Shown here: positions 61,027 through 64,000 of the stretch, piece after piece | Layout: every line of letters starts with the position of its first letter | How positions within the stretch are numbered: the stretch's first letter is position 1 | Assembly: GCF_963676685.1 (NCBI RefSeq) | Contig: NC_092349.1 | Span: 77,946,604-78,010,603 of the forward strand | DNA from: Mytilus edulis | Lineage: Eukaryota; Mollusca; Bivalvia; Mytilida; Mytilidae | Length of the DNA: 64,000 nucleotides | Reading direction: 5' to 3' | The notes under the pieces: model-generated | The model's input: only the letters and a program-made list of their open reading frames with translations | Database searches by the model: none | What the model was told of the DNA's origin: nothing | Made by a program: the position numbers and the translations under genes

Positions 61027-64000
61027 AATATATACACACATACTGGCAAAGGGCAAAACAATGGAGAAACATTATGGTACGTATATAATATATACACACA
61101 TACTGGCAAAGGGGAAAACAATGGAGAAACATTATGGTACGTATATAATATATACACACATACTGGCAAAGGGAAAAACAATGGAGAAACATTATGGTAC
61201 GTATATAATATATACACACATACTGGCAAAGGGCAAAACAATGGAGAAACATTATGGTACGTATATAATATATACACACATACTGGCAAAGGGGAAAACA
61301 ATGGAGAAACATTATGGTACGTATATAATGTATACACACATACTGGCAAAGGGCAAAACAATGGAGAAACATTATGGTACGTATATAATATATACACACA
61401 TACTGGCAAAGGGCAAAACAATGGAGAAACATTATGGTATGTATATAATATATACACACATACTGGCAAAGGGCAAAACAATGGAGAAACATTATGGTAC
61501 ATATATAATATATACACACACACTGGCAAAGGGCAAAACAATGGAGAAACATTATGGTACGTATATAATATATACACACATACTGGCAAAGGGCAAAACA
61601 ATGGAGAAACATTATGGTATGTATATAATATATACACACATACTGGCAAAGGGCAAAACAATGGAGAAACATTATGGTACATATATAATATATACACACA
61701 TACTGGCAAAGGGCAAATCAATGGAGAAACATTATGGTACGTATATAATATATACACACATACTGGCAAAGGGCAAAACAATGGAGAAACATTATGGTAT
61801 GTATATAATATATACACACATACTGGCAAAGGGCAAAACAATGGAGAAACATTATGGTACGTATATAATATATACACACATACTGGCAAAGGGGAAAACA
61901 ATGGAGAAACATTATGGTACGTATATAATATATACACACATACTGGCAAAGGGAAAAACAATGGAGAAACATTATGGTACGTATATAATATATACACACA
62001 TACTGGCAAAGGGCAAAACAATGGAGAAACATTATGGTACGTATATAATATATACACACATACTGGCAAAGGGGAAAACAATGGAGAAACATTATGGTAC
62101 GTATATAATGTATACACACATACTGGCAAAGGGCAAAACAATGGAGAAACATTATGGTACGTATATAATATATACACACATACTGGCAAAGGGCAAAACA
62201 ATGGAGAAACATTATGGTATGTATATAATATATACACACATACTGGCAAAGGGCAAAACAATGGAGAAACATTATGGTACATATATAATATATACACACA
62301 CACTGGCAAAGGGCAAAACAATGGAGAAACATTATGGTACGTATATAATATATACACACATACTGGCAAAGGGCAAAACAATGGAGAAACATTATGGTAT
62401 GTATATAATATATACACACATACTGGCAAAGGGCAAAACAATGGAGAAACATTATGGTACATATATAATATATACACACATACTGGCAAAGGGCAAATCA
62501 ATGGAGAAACATTATGGTACGTATATAATATATACACACATACTGGCAAAGGGCAAAACAATGGAGAAACATTATGGTATGTATATAATATATACACACA
62601 TACTGGCAAAGGGCAAAACAATGGAGAAACATTATGGTACGTATATAATATATACACACATACTGGCAAAGGGCAAAACAATGGAGAAACATTATGGTAC
62701 GTATATAATATATACACACATACTGGCAAAGGGGAAAACAATGGAGAAACATTATGGTACGTATATAATATATACACACATACTGGCAAAGGGCAAAACA
62801 ATGGAGAAACATTATGGTACGTATATAATATATACACACATACTGGCAAAGGGGAAAACAATGGAGAAACATTATGGTACGTATATAATGTATACACACA
62901 TACTGGCAAAGGGCAAAACAATGGAGAAACATTATGGTATGTATATAATATATACACACATACTGGCAAAGGGCAAAACAATGGAGAAACATTATGGTAT
63001 GTATATAATATATACACACATACTGGCAAAGGGCAAAACAATGGAGAAACATTATGGTACATATATAATATATACACACATACTGGCAAAGGGCAAAACA
63101 ATGGAGAAACATTATGGTACGTATATAATATATACACACATACTGGCAAAGGGCAAAACAATGGAGAAACATTATGGTATGTATATAATATATACACACA
63201 TACTGGCAAAGGGCAAAACAATGGAGAAACATTATGGTACATATATAATATATACACACATACTGGCAAAGGGCAAAACAATGGAGAAACATTATGGTAC
63301 GTATATAATATACACACACATACTGGCAAAGGGCAAAACAATGGAGAAACATTATGGTATGTATATAATATATACACACATACTGGCAAAGGGCAAAACA
63401 ATGGAGAAACATTATGGTACGTATATAATATATACACACATACTGGCAAAGGGCAAAACAATGGAGAAACATTATGGTACGTATATAATATATACACACA
63501 TACTGGCAAAGGGGAAAACAATGGAGAAACATTATGGTACGTATATAATATATACACACATACTGGCAAAGGGCAAAACAATGGAGAAACATTATGGTAC
63601 GTATATAATATATACACACATACTGGCAAAGGGGAAAACAATGGAGAAACATTATGGTACGTATATAATATATACACACATACTGGCAAAGGGGAAAACA
63701 ATGGAGAAACATTATGGTACATATATAATATATACACACATACTGGCAAAGGGCAAAACAATGGAGAAACATTATGGTACGTATATAATATATACACACA
63801 TACTGGCAAAGGGGAAAACAATGGAGAAACATTATGGTACGTATATAATATATACACACATACTGGCAAAGGGCAAAACAATGGAGAAACATTATGGTAC
63901 GTATATAATATATACACACATACTGGCAAAGGGCAAAACAATGGAGAAACATTATGGTACGTATATAATATATACACACATACTGGCAAAGGGCAAAACA
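61027..64000. repeat. 60-bp tandem array, about 50 units, with 13-unit higher-order period
   Basis: The unit is GTATATAATATATACACACA, TACTGGCAAAGGGCAAAACA, ATGGAGAAACATTATGGTAC. It runs to the edge of the window. Variants (GGGG or GGGA for GGGC, AATGTATA, CACACT, AAATCA, TAT for TAC ends, ATAT starts) recur every 780 bp, so 61081-61860 and 61861-62640 look identical. Because 60 is divisible by three, minus-strand frames stay open (up to 996 codons) as an artefact. The array lies in the intron after the TH-motif exon of MSH4. Confidence 0.97.

Noticed and set aside
60999..63989. 996-codon and shorter minus-strand open frames in the 60-bp array
   Set aside because: The unit is a multiple of three and lacks stops in these frames. 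The peptides are one 20-residue word repeated and have no start, splice or domain evidence.
61027..64000. a CRISPR-like array
   Set aside because: Units are contiguous without unique spacers, in a eukaryotic intron.

Overview
The window is eukaryotic DNA from a bivalve mollusc, most probably a marine mussel (Mytilus-like). It is AT-rich, its one large gene is split by GT-AG introns, and several repeat families in it are ones I associate from memory with mussel genomes. The species call is inference.

The core is one long gene on the + strand: the meiotic MutS homologue MSH4, from about 15.5 kb to 60.3 kb and continuing past the right edge. I placed 22 exons (about 775 codons) by translating between splice sites with consistent phase. 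They run from a Ser/Thr-Pro-rich N-terminal tail through the connector, lever and clamp regions to the ATPase (Walker A split over two exons, Walker B, and the TH motif). Two exons are only 13 nt long. The first exon is uncertain and the last exons lie beyond the window.

Left of MSH4 (1-15 kb) lie two tandem copies of a thiopurine S-methyltransferase-like gene. The copy at 7.1-7.7 kb is open (216 aa). The copy at 2.2-3.4 kb has a visible first exon but a 1-nt deletion. The rest of this part is interspersed repeats, a pair of tRNA-derived SINEs (8.3-8.9 kb), a palindrome (11.2 kb) and a ~118-bp minisatellite (11.7-13.1 kb).

The MSH4 introns are packed with mobile DNA. They hold an apparently complete piggyBac element (17817-20138, 556-aa transposase, TTAA sites); a hAT-like remnant; a THAP-domain relic; a 5'-truncated retroelement; a TTAA-flanked MITE; two 2-kb non-coding elements; two large inverted-repeat elements; and a 483-bp LTR element (51878-52360). 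The last has 183-bp LTRs that carry a tRNA-like pol III promoter, a tRNA-Lys-type primer site, a polypurine tract and a 4-bp target duplication. An antisense, B-box-truncated TRIM/NHL-like propeller gene sits at 35.0-35.8 kb. A 168-bp satellite lies at 57.6-58.7 kb. The last 3 kb are a 60-bp tandem array with a 13-unit (780-bp) higher-order period. The very long open frames in these arrays arise because the periods are multiples of three.

The strongest candidate for something little described is the miniature LTR element with a tRNA-like sequence in its LTRs.
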